From positions 226,092,085-226,156,084 of the forward strand of contig NC_134400.1 of assembly GCF_050003625.1 (NCBI RefSeq): a stretch of DNA of 64,000 nucleotides, given 5' to 3'. The notes under the pieces were generated by a model. That model worked only from the letters and a program-made list of their open reading frames with translations. It ran no database searches and was not told where the DNA came from. The position numbers and the translations under genes were made by a program. Positions 1 to 11,231 of the stretch are shown here, in pieces. This DNA comes from Haematobia irritans (lineage: Eukaryota > Arthropoda > Insecta > Diptera > Muscidae). Position 1 is the stretch's first letter, and the number at the start of each line of letters is the position of its first letter.

Positions 1-17
1 TTTCGTCCTGCGACTGG

Positions 18-702
18 CCCAGCAAAAAAGCGTCGCCAAAAAATAATCTTTTTGGATCCGGAAGTGGTGCATAATTGATGCAGAAGCGATTAATTTAACA
101 TGGGCTTGTCATAGGACGGAAGTCCTCCATTTCTACAGTCGTTGCACTGAATTTGAATCACTTCTTTAGGTGTGATCCAAATTCAATGTTCTGGATGTAA
201 ATGTCGGAAACGTTTGACCTCAAATATTTTCAAAAATTCACAATTTTTTCAGAATGGATTTAGCATTTTTTCCGACAAAATTTAAATGATTTGTACCATT
301 TTATGAATTCTTACTCTGTTTTTAACCTATTTGAAACAAAAAAAGTTAAAATTACCCTTTTTCATAAAGCTCCGTTAGTGTTCCGTTAGCTAACTAACTT
401 TTAAACCGTATTATGGACGAAGCTGTCATCTTGGCTTTATATTCCATAGGCCAGTTAGGAGCTTAACTGTTTAGTTAAAGTTAACCGGAGAGAAGATATT
501 TGAAATTTACTTTCTGCTAACTGGTAGTTAAAGCCTAACGAAGCTACATGAAAATGGTCGTAAAAGTATGAAAAAACCAAGTTATAAAAAATTGAATTAA
601 AAGAACTTCCTGGATAGTTAAAATAAAGAACATCATTGGAAGTGCATCTTCTGGAAGTGCAAAGTTGTGCATTTGGAAGAACTTCCAATTTTTTTTGCTG
701 GG
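18..702. mobile_element. Short CCCAGCAAAAAA-ended DNA element
   Basis: Non-autonomous DNA element bounded by a 12-bp inverted repeat, CCCAGCAAAAAA at the left and its complement at the right. It has no usable ORF. Subterminal text with cacttcc and gcacaact motifs recurs in reverse order at 26753-27277, so the two belong to one family. No clear target duplication is visible (GG against TG). The terminal six bases match those of the transposase-bearing element at 42863-51143, which makes that kind of transposase a candidate mobiliser; this is inference. Confidence 0.6.
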
Positions 703-2063
703 TGCTCATGACCAAAAACTGGAGTTCATCAAAACTGTCGAACCAACCATCAAAAGTTGTAAATTTTTTCTTTCGAACAAAGATGCGATTTGTCCTATAA
801 ACAAACCCGTTTTGGCTATTTGACGAATTACTGAATATAAAAAAGAGCAAATGAATGATGAATAAAGCCACTTTGCATAAAAAGAGGAACTCATTCCTGA
901 GGTAAAAATATAAATCAAGTGTAATTGATATTATCCATAGCTACACTGAAAAAAAAATAGTGCCATGTGGCGAAGACTTCATGTCTAAAAATTCGAATTC
1001 AGCAGCTCAAAATACATAAGAAAAGTTGATTTTCATCAAGTGTACATTTTGAGTGTAAACTCGTGTAATTTATTTTAAATAGGACTTTCAGGATACACGA
1101 AGAAAAGAACGAATAAATTAAAATTTATTTCCTAGAATCACGTACGAAAAACTTCAATTTAAAAGGGAATTGTGTCTTAACTGTGTCCTTACTTCAATTA
1201 TCGGCTTCTTTGGCTGGGAATTAATACCAAAATCATAAATGTAAAGACAAAATCTTTGGAACCGGGCATGATCTTTTCAGTATACCAGTGGTCTCTTAGT
1301 ATTAAGATAAACTAGTTGTGAGATTCTAGCCTTTCTGAAGCTTCAAATATGCTAATATTAAAAAAATAACTTGAACTTAATTAATAATTGTTTGCATGCC
1401 CGCATTGCATACAAAGGGTCATGAGTTCAATCCAAGTTTCGACTATTGTTCAAACCAATTGTTCAAAAAAGATTTCTTTTTCTAATTCATTAATTCTCAT
1501 ATTCAGTGCGAAAAAACAAAGCCGAAAAGGGATTGAAAATGAAGAACGAGTAGGGGAAAACACGTTTGCAGTATCAAATTGTGAACCAACAAGACAAATT
1601 GAGGAACTAAATATTAGCCATTATTTGAAGCATTTTTATTTCAATAGTTCCGTTAATATATGAATTTTATATTATTTCTTTAAATAGAAAATGCTTATCT
1701 TTATATTGTGGCAAATTTAGTTTACTTCCATGGCCTATGGGTTAATAAAAATAAAAGAAGTGAACTTTATATGACACTAAAGACAATTTAATTTTATTTC
1801 AGTACATGGAACTATTAGGTTTTGAGAACATTTTCTTGACTTTAATAATATTGTGTGTACGTTAGTTAAATTAGCTATATATTATATTAAAGATTTACTA
1901 AATTCGTGTAGTTCAAAATTTCTTAATTTTTGTAAATTTTACCAATAATGCGATCATCATGGACTTTGTATGGCACTAAGACATTTTTGCAATTTTTAAT
2001 TAAAATATTCTAAAATTAACCAGAAAATTCCTTTCTGGTGGGTTCACTGTTTTTGAGTGTATA
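703..2063. other. AT-rich stretch without a gene
   Basis: No supported gene. A MITE-like end (TA followed by CACTGAAAAAAA) lies near 944, with similar text near 3452. Short open frames here have random-looking composition and are not reported as genes. Confidence 0.5.
1391..1442 (+). other. Degenerate tRNA-like SINE head
   Basis: The order 'gcatgcccgc...ttgcatacaaagggtcat' followed by a B-box-like 'gagttcaatcc' matches the tRNA-derived heads of the SINE copies at 57932-58283 and 61099-61345. The A-box half is missing and the SINE body is not recognisable downstream, so this is a fragment. Confidence 0.4.
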
Positions 2064-2376
2064 CACGCAAAGAAAAAAATACATTTGGATAACGTGTACC
2101 GGAAACGTTTTTCTTTTGTTAAAGCTTTTTGGATTTCTTCGAAAATTTTAAATTTTTATCACCAAAAAAATTTTCTTTTTACCAAATTTTTATTTTCGCA
2201 ATGAAGAAAATAATTCTTGAACCAAAAACACAGTCCATTTTGTTTATATCAAGCATTGTTCTTGTCTGACTTTAAGTCTTTGATAACACACATTTTGAAG
2301 TTTCATAGTAAACATTTAATATATTAGTGTGTAATGTCGAACATATGTAAAAATGTAAAAAAACATTTGGATTTGG

Positions 2377-2449
2377 GTCGGAGGAGGTATTGAACCCACC
2401 ACCCCTGGTATGCAAGGCGGACATACTAACCATTCCGCCACGGTGCCCA
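2377..2449 (-). other. tRNA-like sequence, leftward
   Basis: On the minus strand this runs 'ggcaccgtggcggaatggtt' (A-box-like), then an anticodon-like region containing TTGCAT, then a B-box-like 'gggttcaata'. The stems are imperfect, so it is a tRNA-derived sequence inside an element, not a functional tRNA gene. Confidence 0.55.
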
Positions 2450-2595
2450 ACTAAATGCATGTTTCTGTTAGATAAAGTTTCTTTAATCGGATCGTGGGCG
2501 CCGAAAACTATGCTATATAAATATAGCAATTTGGCTCTTCGCATTGCTTGTGCGTTGATGGCTATAGCGATAATTGTCTTTTGATGACAATAACA

Positions 2596-2668
2596 GCTAC
2601 GTAGCCCAGTGGATATTGTGTTGGCTTACAAACTGTATGGTCCGCGGTTCGATTCTCCGTCCAGTTGA
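2596..2668 (+). other. tRNA-like sequence, rightward
   Basis: A-box-like 'tagcccagtgg' and a near-ideal B box 'ggttcgattctcc' are spaced as in a tRNA, with an anticodon-loop-like 'cttacaa'. It lies head-to-head with the leftward unit at 2377-2449. Isotype is not assignable with confidence. Confidence 0.6.
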
Positions 2669-2978
2669 AAGGTAAAATTTAAAAAATATAATAATTTCGT
2701 CTACATTGTTTGTATTACAGAAAAATGAGTTATGAACTAAAAAACCTCGTGAAAGTGAGAAAGATGTGAGGGAAAATGCAATTACTCAGAAAAGAATTTT
2801 CTGTTTTTGAGATAGTCCTTATGAAATTGGTTTTACATCATGTAAAGGAATAAACGCTTATCACAAAAAATATATACTTTTCTTCCAAATAAACATCTTT
2901 ACAGCGAAAAGCAAATGGGAAACGATCTTTTTTTGTCTAAAATTTCGTTTGGGAGGAAAGAATTTTTTTTTTTGCGTT

Positions 2979-5900
2979 TATGAGAGTGGTTTCAAATTTA
3001 TTTGCTTCTTCACAATATATATTTAAAGAACTTGCTATCAATACCGAAACTCTCAAAAGGAGATCAAACCCTTTGGATCCAAACATGCGTTTCTTATCTA
3101 CACACACGAAATGTACAGTTTAGGGTCAATGTACTCTGCAAAAGACGAATCATCTTTTTTATTCAAATAAATTTTGTAAATTTAATGTAAAAATTGTTGA
3201 AGTTTGTTTCCTTTAGTTAAAGTTAAACATCTTATCAGCGAAGGGGAATGCTCTTAATTAAAGAACACAAGAGTTAATCCTTTAAGTAAATGGCATTTTG
3301 AAGTAGAGATTTTTATCCAATTGTCGTTACAAACTGTTAAGGACTTATTTTGAAACAAAGATGACTGTTAATCAAATGATTACCAACTATTGTACCTGTT
3401 GTTTTGAATAATTGTCATGTCTAAAATGTATTGATTTCTGCTCGTATAAATTACACTGAAAAAAACCGAAAGTAGATAAAGTTCTCAATGAAGTCGTTTT
3501 ATCCTTATATTTAGTTAGGTGATTCGACTCAAAAATGGATGTCTTCACATAAAAGCAAATCATAGTAATCTGGGGTCAACTTGTCCCACAAATTCTATAA
3601 AGTTATTCAAAAGTAGGAGATGCCTTTAAAATTCTTATTTTAAATACACTTTTCACTTCAAACGAGATATGATTTCTACTCGAACTTTAGTTTGAATGTT
3701 AAAATTTAGTATATGGCTAATACATTTATGAAGGACTGTGGTACCACATGAGGAAACAAGCAAACTAAAGAATAAATTCAAATTTGATTCCTAGTATCAA
3801 CTATTACTACTCCGTATTGTTCTACAGAAGCACATTGTTTCCTTAAATCTGCTAGCAAACATCTTTTTCGAACAGAACGAGGGTTTCAATTTCAAGTTAA
3901 AGGATTTGTTTTGATATAACACTTTCCTCTTTTTCTCAAAGAGTAAATTGAAACTTCGTTTTCTATGAAGTTTAACATTAGAGTAACTGAAAATAATTCT
4001 TCGTGTATTCAGCGTGTGAAAGCGTTGAACAATAAATTTTGTTATGTATTGCTTAAATTGTCCTAGCCACGTAAATATCTTTTTATTTTTTTTTCACATT
4101 CCATCTCGAATATTGAAACTCACCTGCATTACCCAGTAGTTTGTTGGAGCTGCAAATTGATCACCAATCAGTATATCCGTATGCATTTAAGCGAATATCT
4201 TTGAGCTTTAGCGGAAGTTGGATGGATTTTTTGTTTTTTAAATTTTATAATATAGATTACAAATTGATGTGATCCCTTTGTATAGCCCTTTAAAAAAAAG
4301 AGGTTATTACTCTAGTGTAGAATAATATACGATCCGTTTTCTTCATTCACAAACAATTATCTCACAATGTTACAATCCATAGATTTTCTTTTTGAGGAAT
4401 TGCAAATTGAATTTTAGAACGGCACACTGGTATTTTATTTATATTTTTCACAACATTTTTCTTTTTTGGGAAAATGTCGGGTTCTCCGATAGTCCAGTGG
4501 AGTTATGAAATTAAAGGCACATAATTTGAACTTTTGACAGACACTTTTGGTACGTACTCTACTCTTCATCTATTCTTTAAGGCACTTGGCTGAAGCATGC
4601 ATTCATTTTTTTTTTTCTAATGTATTATTGGTGTATTTATTTTTTGCTTTAGCGACGGCAAAATAATTGATAATTCATTTTCTAAATATATCGATAAAAA
4701 TCACTTTTTTGTTTCTGTTGTTATTATTGTTGAACTGTTGGTTAAATGAATTTGTGTTTTGTTTTTGTTAATATTTATACGTCTAGATGAGAACGGTGCA
4801 CTCTTCCTTTTTAGGTTCTCTACACAATGATATAACCTTTGGGATATTCCTACAGCTCAGTCCGTTAAGAAGGCACTTAGAGGCCCTATTGAGCTCATCC
4901 ACGTGCACACACACGGACCGCAATTTTGTTGTTGTTTTTTTTTTATTATTTTTACGTATCTTGCATTTCGGCACTATGTGTTTTATTTGGTTTTGTTGGA
5001 TGTGTTCTAGTGGATTCAGATTTTAGATTCGTGTGAGAACGCGCACTAACCGTACTTCTTTCTTTCGCTGTCGGTAACCGAGTTCAGACTGACTGGCTGG
5101 ATAAGCAAAGGTTCAGCTTTGAGGTACACCGTACGTTCGTAACACCACCAATACCACTACCAACATGGCTCTGCTGCCGCTCTGTGTTGTTTAGTCTTAT
5201 ACTCGGAAGTCTCTTAGCTGATGGTGATCCTAACCTGGCTGGTTGAGTGACTGGTGGGATACTGCTTTGCGATGCATGATTGTGTGGTGGTTTGGTTTGT
5301 TTGTGGCTCTTGCATTAGTTAACCACTATGTGCCTACTATGGTATTTGCTCCCGCATGGTGTTTAACTTTGTTTCGTACAATGCTGCATTTGTTGTTGTA
5401 ATCGTCATCGTTTTACAAACCTGAAGACAGATAGGAGAAGCCATCCAGTGGGTTATTTTGGCTTTAATTTTGTTTTACGACAAACCCAGGTGATGAGTGA
5501 TGTTACTCATCCGCATTGGGTATTTTCTCTTCTCTTATATTCTTGGTAACCATGGAATTGTTACTTTGTTTACTCTCGCTCTCACCTGGTTATAGTGGTT
5601 TCGTATTCATCAATGGGCTCTCTTCTCATAAAACTGGTTCGGGGTTTATAAGAGCCTTTGGGTTCGATCATGTGTTTGAGAAATGCTTGTGTGAGTTGTG
5701 TTTTGGTACTCTTGCCAGTTGTTGTCTTGTGTTTGGTTTTGATGTTTGGCAGATGAATACTATGGTCGTTGTACATTGACTTGCTTAACAAGGAAACTAC
5801 GTCTATGGAGTAGTTATGAATGAAATTTCTTTGGCCAGTGATCATCTTTAAAGCAAAACACATACGGCACACGTCAAACATATAAATGTATGTGTAAACA

Positions 5901-7069
5901 TTGTGCGATATTCGTTAGTATTCATGACAATCGCATTAATTCAGGTCTTTTTATTGATAAAATTCTTGTTTTATCATTAGCGGAATAGATAATTTGGGAT
6001 TTTTTCATGAACTAAATCTTGGATAATGGACATTTATTACCAACTTTATGTTTTGATCGTATAAGACGGTTTCAGGCTTTACTCTTGTACATTTTAAACG
6101 ATCGAAAATTTAATTGATCAAAAGGTAATAGACTTGTATTAGTTTTCAATTATTTGGCTATAGTAGATGCCGATTTCGAGCACTTAAAAATAGGAGACAC
6201 CTCAAGCCCTGATGTTTGACGCAGGCGTGGTACCTATAAGTATCCTTATACGTACCAAGCAACAATATATTGTTTTTGTAGTTGAATGTTCTTAACAAAC
6301 TGGATTTTTGAAGGAAAAACAATACGATTTTTTTAGTGGCGTTCGTTTTGCTCGCAGTATTATGTGCACAGTGGTTGTTTCAAACTTGGTCCAAATTGAG
6401 GCACATCTTGCCAAATTCCAGGAACCGATAGGTCTGGAAAATGTATAGAAATATAAAAACTTATTTCGACCACGATCTCCATGAAGTTCAAATAACTTTT
6501 TTTGCTCTTTTACTCTCACTATATTGGATATATCAACGGAAGACATAAAATTATGTACTACCAAGCAACGAAACCAATGGAAACTTCAAAAATGACAAAT
6601 TCTTCCAAATAACGGTATTTTCTGAAAGGATGTTAGTGTTATTAATTGTTCCAAATACGAAAATCGCAATATCTTTACACTGCTTTTTAAACTGTGCTAA
6701 AACCACTAATGTAATTAGTAATAGGTCCCATTGGACCTCATCACGCAGAATCGCACTAAACTTTTTCAAATACCTATAAAAACCGATTTAATGATTCAAT
6801 CACATAAAAATTTAAAGTTTTCAACTTAAAACACTTCAGTACAAGAAGTCATAAACCATCAAGCTGAAATTCATATAAAAGATAAAGTTATGTATGAATA
6901 AAAATCAAAAAGGTCCAGCGGGACCTCATCACGCACAGAAGGGATATATATGTGAAAGCCTTTATTAATTCTTTTGTATACCTAGTTTAGAACGGATTAT
7001 CCTTTTGTGTGCAAACAAAGCAAAATGATCAAAAAATAACATTTGTAGGATGTCTTCATTAGGACCCTA
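2979..7069. other. Long stretch without a recognisable gene
   Basis: No coding region supported. The part from about 4780 to 5880 is less AT-rich and less repetitive than its surroundings and could be unique host sequence (intron, UTR or promoter), but none of its overlapping short open frames looks like a protein. 3450-4010 shares fragments with 944-1200 and may be a worn DNA element. Confidence 0.45.
6724..6935. repeat. Paired GGTCC-N4-GGACC palindromes
   Basis: Two 24-bp units at 6724-6747 and 6912-6935 share GGTCC, a 4-nt spacer, GGACC and then TCATCACGCA. Each can form a 5-bp hairpin. The trailing ACGCA resembles the end of the element starting at 7070, so these may be remnants of related termini. 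Confidence 0.45.
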
Positions 7070-8219
7070 CACGCAGAGAAGAAACATGATTGTCACAATC
7101 ATATTCGAAGAGCAAAATAATATGATAGGAACTATTTTTGCGGCGACCATGTAACATTTTAACCTGCAACCATGTTGGCTCAGTGAACATGGTTCTAAGA
7201 AAAATACAATTGTCCTCATCTAAAATGTTATTATATTGATAAAAAGAATTTTGTTTCCATTAAAAGACAATGGTCACGATCTAAAATGTTATGTTATTCG
7301 TCGAAAATGTTTTTCTTCTAGTTAAAATAACATGGTCACAACCTAAAATGTTTTGATTTTTATGAAAAAACTATTTTCGTCGTCGAAAAAAGGACGCCAC
7401 TTGAGAAAAGAAAACACAAAATCAACTTTATTTATTTGTTTTTATTTATTTATAAACTAATTCATTGCTTATTTGTATTTATAATGTCGTGCAAGCAAAC
7501 ATCACATATTTTTACACACTCTAGTTTGGTTCAATTTCAACAATAAGTAATCATTCCATATTTACTTCGTGCCCATCAAATGTACAAACGCAGACATCAT
7601 GTAACTGCAAATAAAAATAAATTATACCATATATCAAAATGCAGAACAAAAACCAGGCACATTTTTTCAACTACACTTTCCTTTTTTGTATTCACATAAA
7701 ACCACGTGCCATTTGTGAATAAATAAATTAACACAAAACACAATAATTCCGTATTCTCCGTCCATTCCAAGAAACAATCAACACACGACTGACGCGCAAA
7801 ATGAAAATCGTGTGTACCTGCTCAATGTTTTTATAAAATTCTTGCCGCTGCAAAAAAATTAGAAAATTAAATGGTCACGAAAACAATGTACATGGTCTTT
7901 ATGGCCATGTAATGGTTGTATACATGTCTATACGTAAACTATAATAATACTTTTTTCTCTGCAAAAAAGTAAAAAAATTGAATGGTCAGGTACATGATTT
8001 TCCTGACCATATAATGGTCTCCAATTCTATCATTTAAATGATAGAACATGTTTGCGGTATTTGATAACCATTCAAATGCTTATTGCCAACATATATTTTT
8101 CTCCGCTCGAAAATTATTTTTACAAAGACAAAATACATGGTTTTCGCGACAATTACATACTCTAAATAAGCATTAAATGGATGCGGCAACCATGTCCAAA
8201 CATGTTTTTTCTGTGCGTG
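7070..8219 (+). mobile_element. TA-target MITE-like element, CACGCAGAGAAG family
   Basis: A 1150-bp element flanked by TA on each side, with inverted ends CACGCAGAGAAGAAACATG and the complement of CACGCACAGAAAAAACATG (two mismatches over 19 bp). Inside, a motif of the form 'atggtcacRaYctaaaatgtt' recurs at about 7270 and 7331, with a partial one at 7209. A second, incomplete copy in opposite orientation lies at 31866-32731. No coding capacity. Confidence 0.75.
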
Positions 8220-8616
8220 TACGTCTAACGTAGGGCATAGTATCTTTGGTTTAGAGTTAAAACAAAAACATTAAAGTGAGTTTTGAAATCATTATAACTG
8301 TGTTCGGCAAGCATACTTATGTTTGTCGAGAAAACAATATTTTTATTAAAACATGGAACGTTTTTGTTCCCCGTCCATTAAAACCATTATGCTCTCAAAC
8401 CATATTTTAGGTTATCATATTATTCCTATGCATATTATAAATATAGGCAATGACATGGAGAACTCAAGACAAATCGTTAGGACCTTAAGACACTGTGCGT
8501 AACCACCGACATGTCCCATTATGGGTGATACTATAATACAATATTAATTTTAATAAATGATCCATTTATCTCAGCAAAAATCAAAAATGTGTCAGTTCCA
8601 AAGATTAAATTTCTTG

Positions 8617-8860
8617 CACACACAAAAAAATCAATCACGAAATTAATTGATCCAATTTTTAATTAAAATGCCTTCAAGCACAGAAATGATAATATTAATC
8701 ACCGAAGTCAATTAAAATATGAATTGATACTATAATGTTTTGTGATTGATTTTTGTTCTAATTAAAAAATTTGTTGAATCAATTATGTTTTTAATTGAAT
8801 ATTTTTGAAATTTTAATTGCAATTTTAATTCGAAATATATTGTTGAAAATCTTTTGTGTA
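8617..8860. mobile_element. Short AT-rich MITE-like element
   Basis: About 240 bp of 'attaatt / aattaat' sequence bounded by 'cacacaaaaaaatcaatcac' at left and 'gaaaatcttttgtgta' at right, which are roughly inverted. Similar text ('aatcgattcatt...ttgttgtgtgta') occurs at 60895-61048. The rest of 8220-9123 holds nothing I can name. Confidence 0.4.
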
Positions 8861-9123
8861 AAGCAAATTCCCTGAATTTAAGGTTTCGCATTTTCAGAGT
8901 TTACATCACAGTTCTTGTGCAAATGTAAACTTTATATCATTTGTTTATAAATCACCCTGTACATCTTAAATGTGAAAAATCTGGATAAAATTGGATACGT
9001 TTGGAAACTTAAACGAAAGACAACGGAAGAGTTCTCTTATTTGTCGGTTATTCTTAACCATTGGAATTGTCGCACAGCTTTTAAGACCGTCTATAATAAA
9101 TTATAGTTTAAGATGAATACTTT

Positions 9124-10096
9124 CCCAGCAAAAACTAGGTAACCACATCCCATTACAATTGACATTACCAGGAGTAAAGCTGTCATTACACGTTGCATTA
9201 CATTGCGGCCAGTTATAATGACTAACTTGTAATGACAAAAATAAATACTTCTCGGTAATTTTCGAATTGTTATTCACAAATTTTATGCAGTTGTAGTTAA
9301 CGAATTAATAAAATAGAATAAATGATGGTACCATTAGGTATAATTATTCACATAATCGAGCACTTACATAAAAAATCAAAAAGAATATGTAATGTAATGA
9401 TAATTCTGAAAATTTTTTCGTTAAGAAATTTTTATCACAAATATTTCATAATAATTGTGTTTAATGACATTGTCATATTATGTTTTAAATAAATGCTTTC
9501 TTATACCTCATTCACATTACACTTCCAAAATGCGCTTAAACTAAATTTCAATTGCCATGTGCCTTATAAAAAAGAGACTTAAAATCCACTTTTAGTAAAT
9601 TTTTAACCTTATGTGATTTGGCTATTGGATATATTATAACGTAATTCACGAATCCAACTCCCTTAAACAACCTACATTTATTTCTATTTTAAGTGTGAAA
9701 TTAATTTGCATCTTATTTAGATTATTTATTAGATTTTTTGTTTATACAATATTCGTTTCTATTCAAGCAGTTCTTCTATTACAGCATCACTCGCCATATT
9801 TTGATCCATTGTAATCGGCGATAGAAATCAATATTTTCGAGATTTGGTTGCCTGAGACAATAAGTGGCTATTTTGCAAGCTTTGTGTATCTACGAATAAG
9901 TCATTACATATTAGGTGATTATATGCTTTAAATGCACTACTTATTTTATGGCCGAAAGTATGCCTGGGGAGAAGTACTTTCCTTCTAGGACATGCGTATG
10001 TAAATGTAATCTGAAGCGATGCCAATTAATAAGTGGTTATTAATTTTTAAATAGGCTTACCTACAAGATTACCGGGTAATGAGAGTTTTTGCTGGG
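9124..10096 (+). mobile_element. CCCAGCAAAAACT element, copy A
   Basis: A 973-bp non-autonomous DNA element with CCCAGCAAAAACT at left and the complement AGTTTTTGCTGGG-like end at right, flanked by TT on both sides. Many GTAATG/CATTAC motifs sit near both ends. Copy B at 10310-11231 is the same element in opposite orientation. Short open frames inside are not convincing proteins. Confidence 0.75.
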
Positions 10097-10309
10097 TTGT
10101 TTGGTTTTTTTCATCAACATTTTACAAACCAGTGCAAAAATATATATGAAGAAAATTATATTTTTATAAAATATTGTCAACATTTGCATAGAAAAGTTCC
10201 AACGCTTGCAAATAATTATATATTTCGAAATTAATTGTATTAAAAAAGTAACAGTTAAAAAAGCTAGATTTCGTGGCCGAAATGGAACAATAATACCTAC
10301 CCAGCAAAA

Positions 10310-11231
10310 ACTCTCATTACCCGGTAATCTTGTAGGTAAGCCTATTTAAAAATTAATAACCACTTATTAATTGGCATCGTTTCGGATTACATTTACATAC
10401 GCATGTCCTAGGAGGAAAGTACTTTTCCCCAGGCATACTTTCGGCCATAAAATATGTAGTGCATTTAAAGCATATAATCACCTAATATGTAATGACTTAT
10501 TCGTAGATACACCAAAGCTTGCAAAATAGCCACTTATAGTCTCAGGCAACCAAATCTCGAAAATATTGATTTCTATCGCCGATTACAATGGATCAAAATA
10601 TGGCGAGTGGTGCTGTAATAGGAGAACTACTGAATAGAAATAGAATATTGTATAAATAAACAAAAAATCTAATAAATAATATAAATACGATTACACTCAA
10701 ATTAATGTCACACTTAAAATAGAAATAAATGTAGGTTGTTTAAGGGAGTTGGATTCGTGAATTACGTTATAATATATCCAATAGCCAATTCACATAAGGT
10801 TCGAAATCACCTAAAAGTGGATTTTAAGTCTCTTTTTTATAAGGCAAATGTCATTTGAAATCTAGTTTAAGCGCATTTTGGATTATTATCATATTATGTT
10901 TATTTAAAACATAATATGATAATGTCATTAAACACAATTATTATGAAATATTTGTGATAAAAAATTCTTAACGGAAAAATCTTCAGAATTACCGTTACAT
11001 TGCATATTCTTTTTGATTTTTTATGTAAGTGCTCGATTATGTGAATACTTATATTAACTATAACTGCCTAAAAATTTGAGAATAACAATTCGATAATTAC
11101 CGAGAAGTATTTATTTTTGTCATTGCAAGTTAGTCATTATAACTCGCCGCAATGTAATGCAACGTGTAATGACAGCTTTACTCCTGGTATTGTCAATTGT
11201 AATGAGATGTGGTTACCTAGTTTTTGCTGGG
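10310..11231 (-). mobile_element. CCCAGCAAAAACT element, copy B (inverted)
   Basis: A 922-bp relative of copy A in opposite orientation, flanked by TA on both sides, so it is an independent insertion and not a simple inversion duplicate. Near 10885-10935 it has a perfect-looking hairpin (atcatattatgtt ... aacataatatgat) that copy A lacks. Together A and B form inverted arms separated by about 213 bp. Confidence 0.75.

Larger units (their letters stand above)
2064..2978. mobile_element. TA-target DNA element with twin tRNA-like module, copy 1
   Basis: A 915-bp non-autonomous element flanked by TA on both sides. Its ends are inverted (CACGCAAAGAAAAAAA at left, a T-run then GCGTT at right), as expected for Tc1/mariner-type MITEs. 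The interior carries two tRNA-like sequences in divergent orientation about 145 bp apart, with a TATA-like 'ctatataaatata' between them. A second copy with the same arrangement occupies 44413-45334, and a partial copy in reverse orientation lies inside 46235-48051. Confidence 0.75.

Noticed and set aside
4783..5881. Overlapping frames of 60-100 codons on both strands
   Set aside because: Frames overlap each other, lack domains and carry no splice or start evidence.
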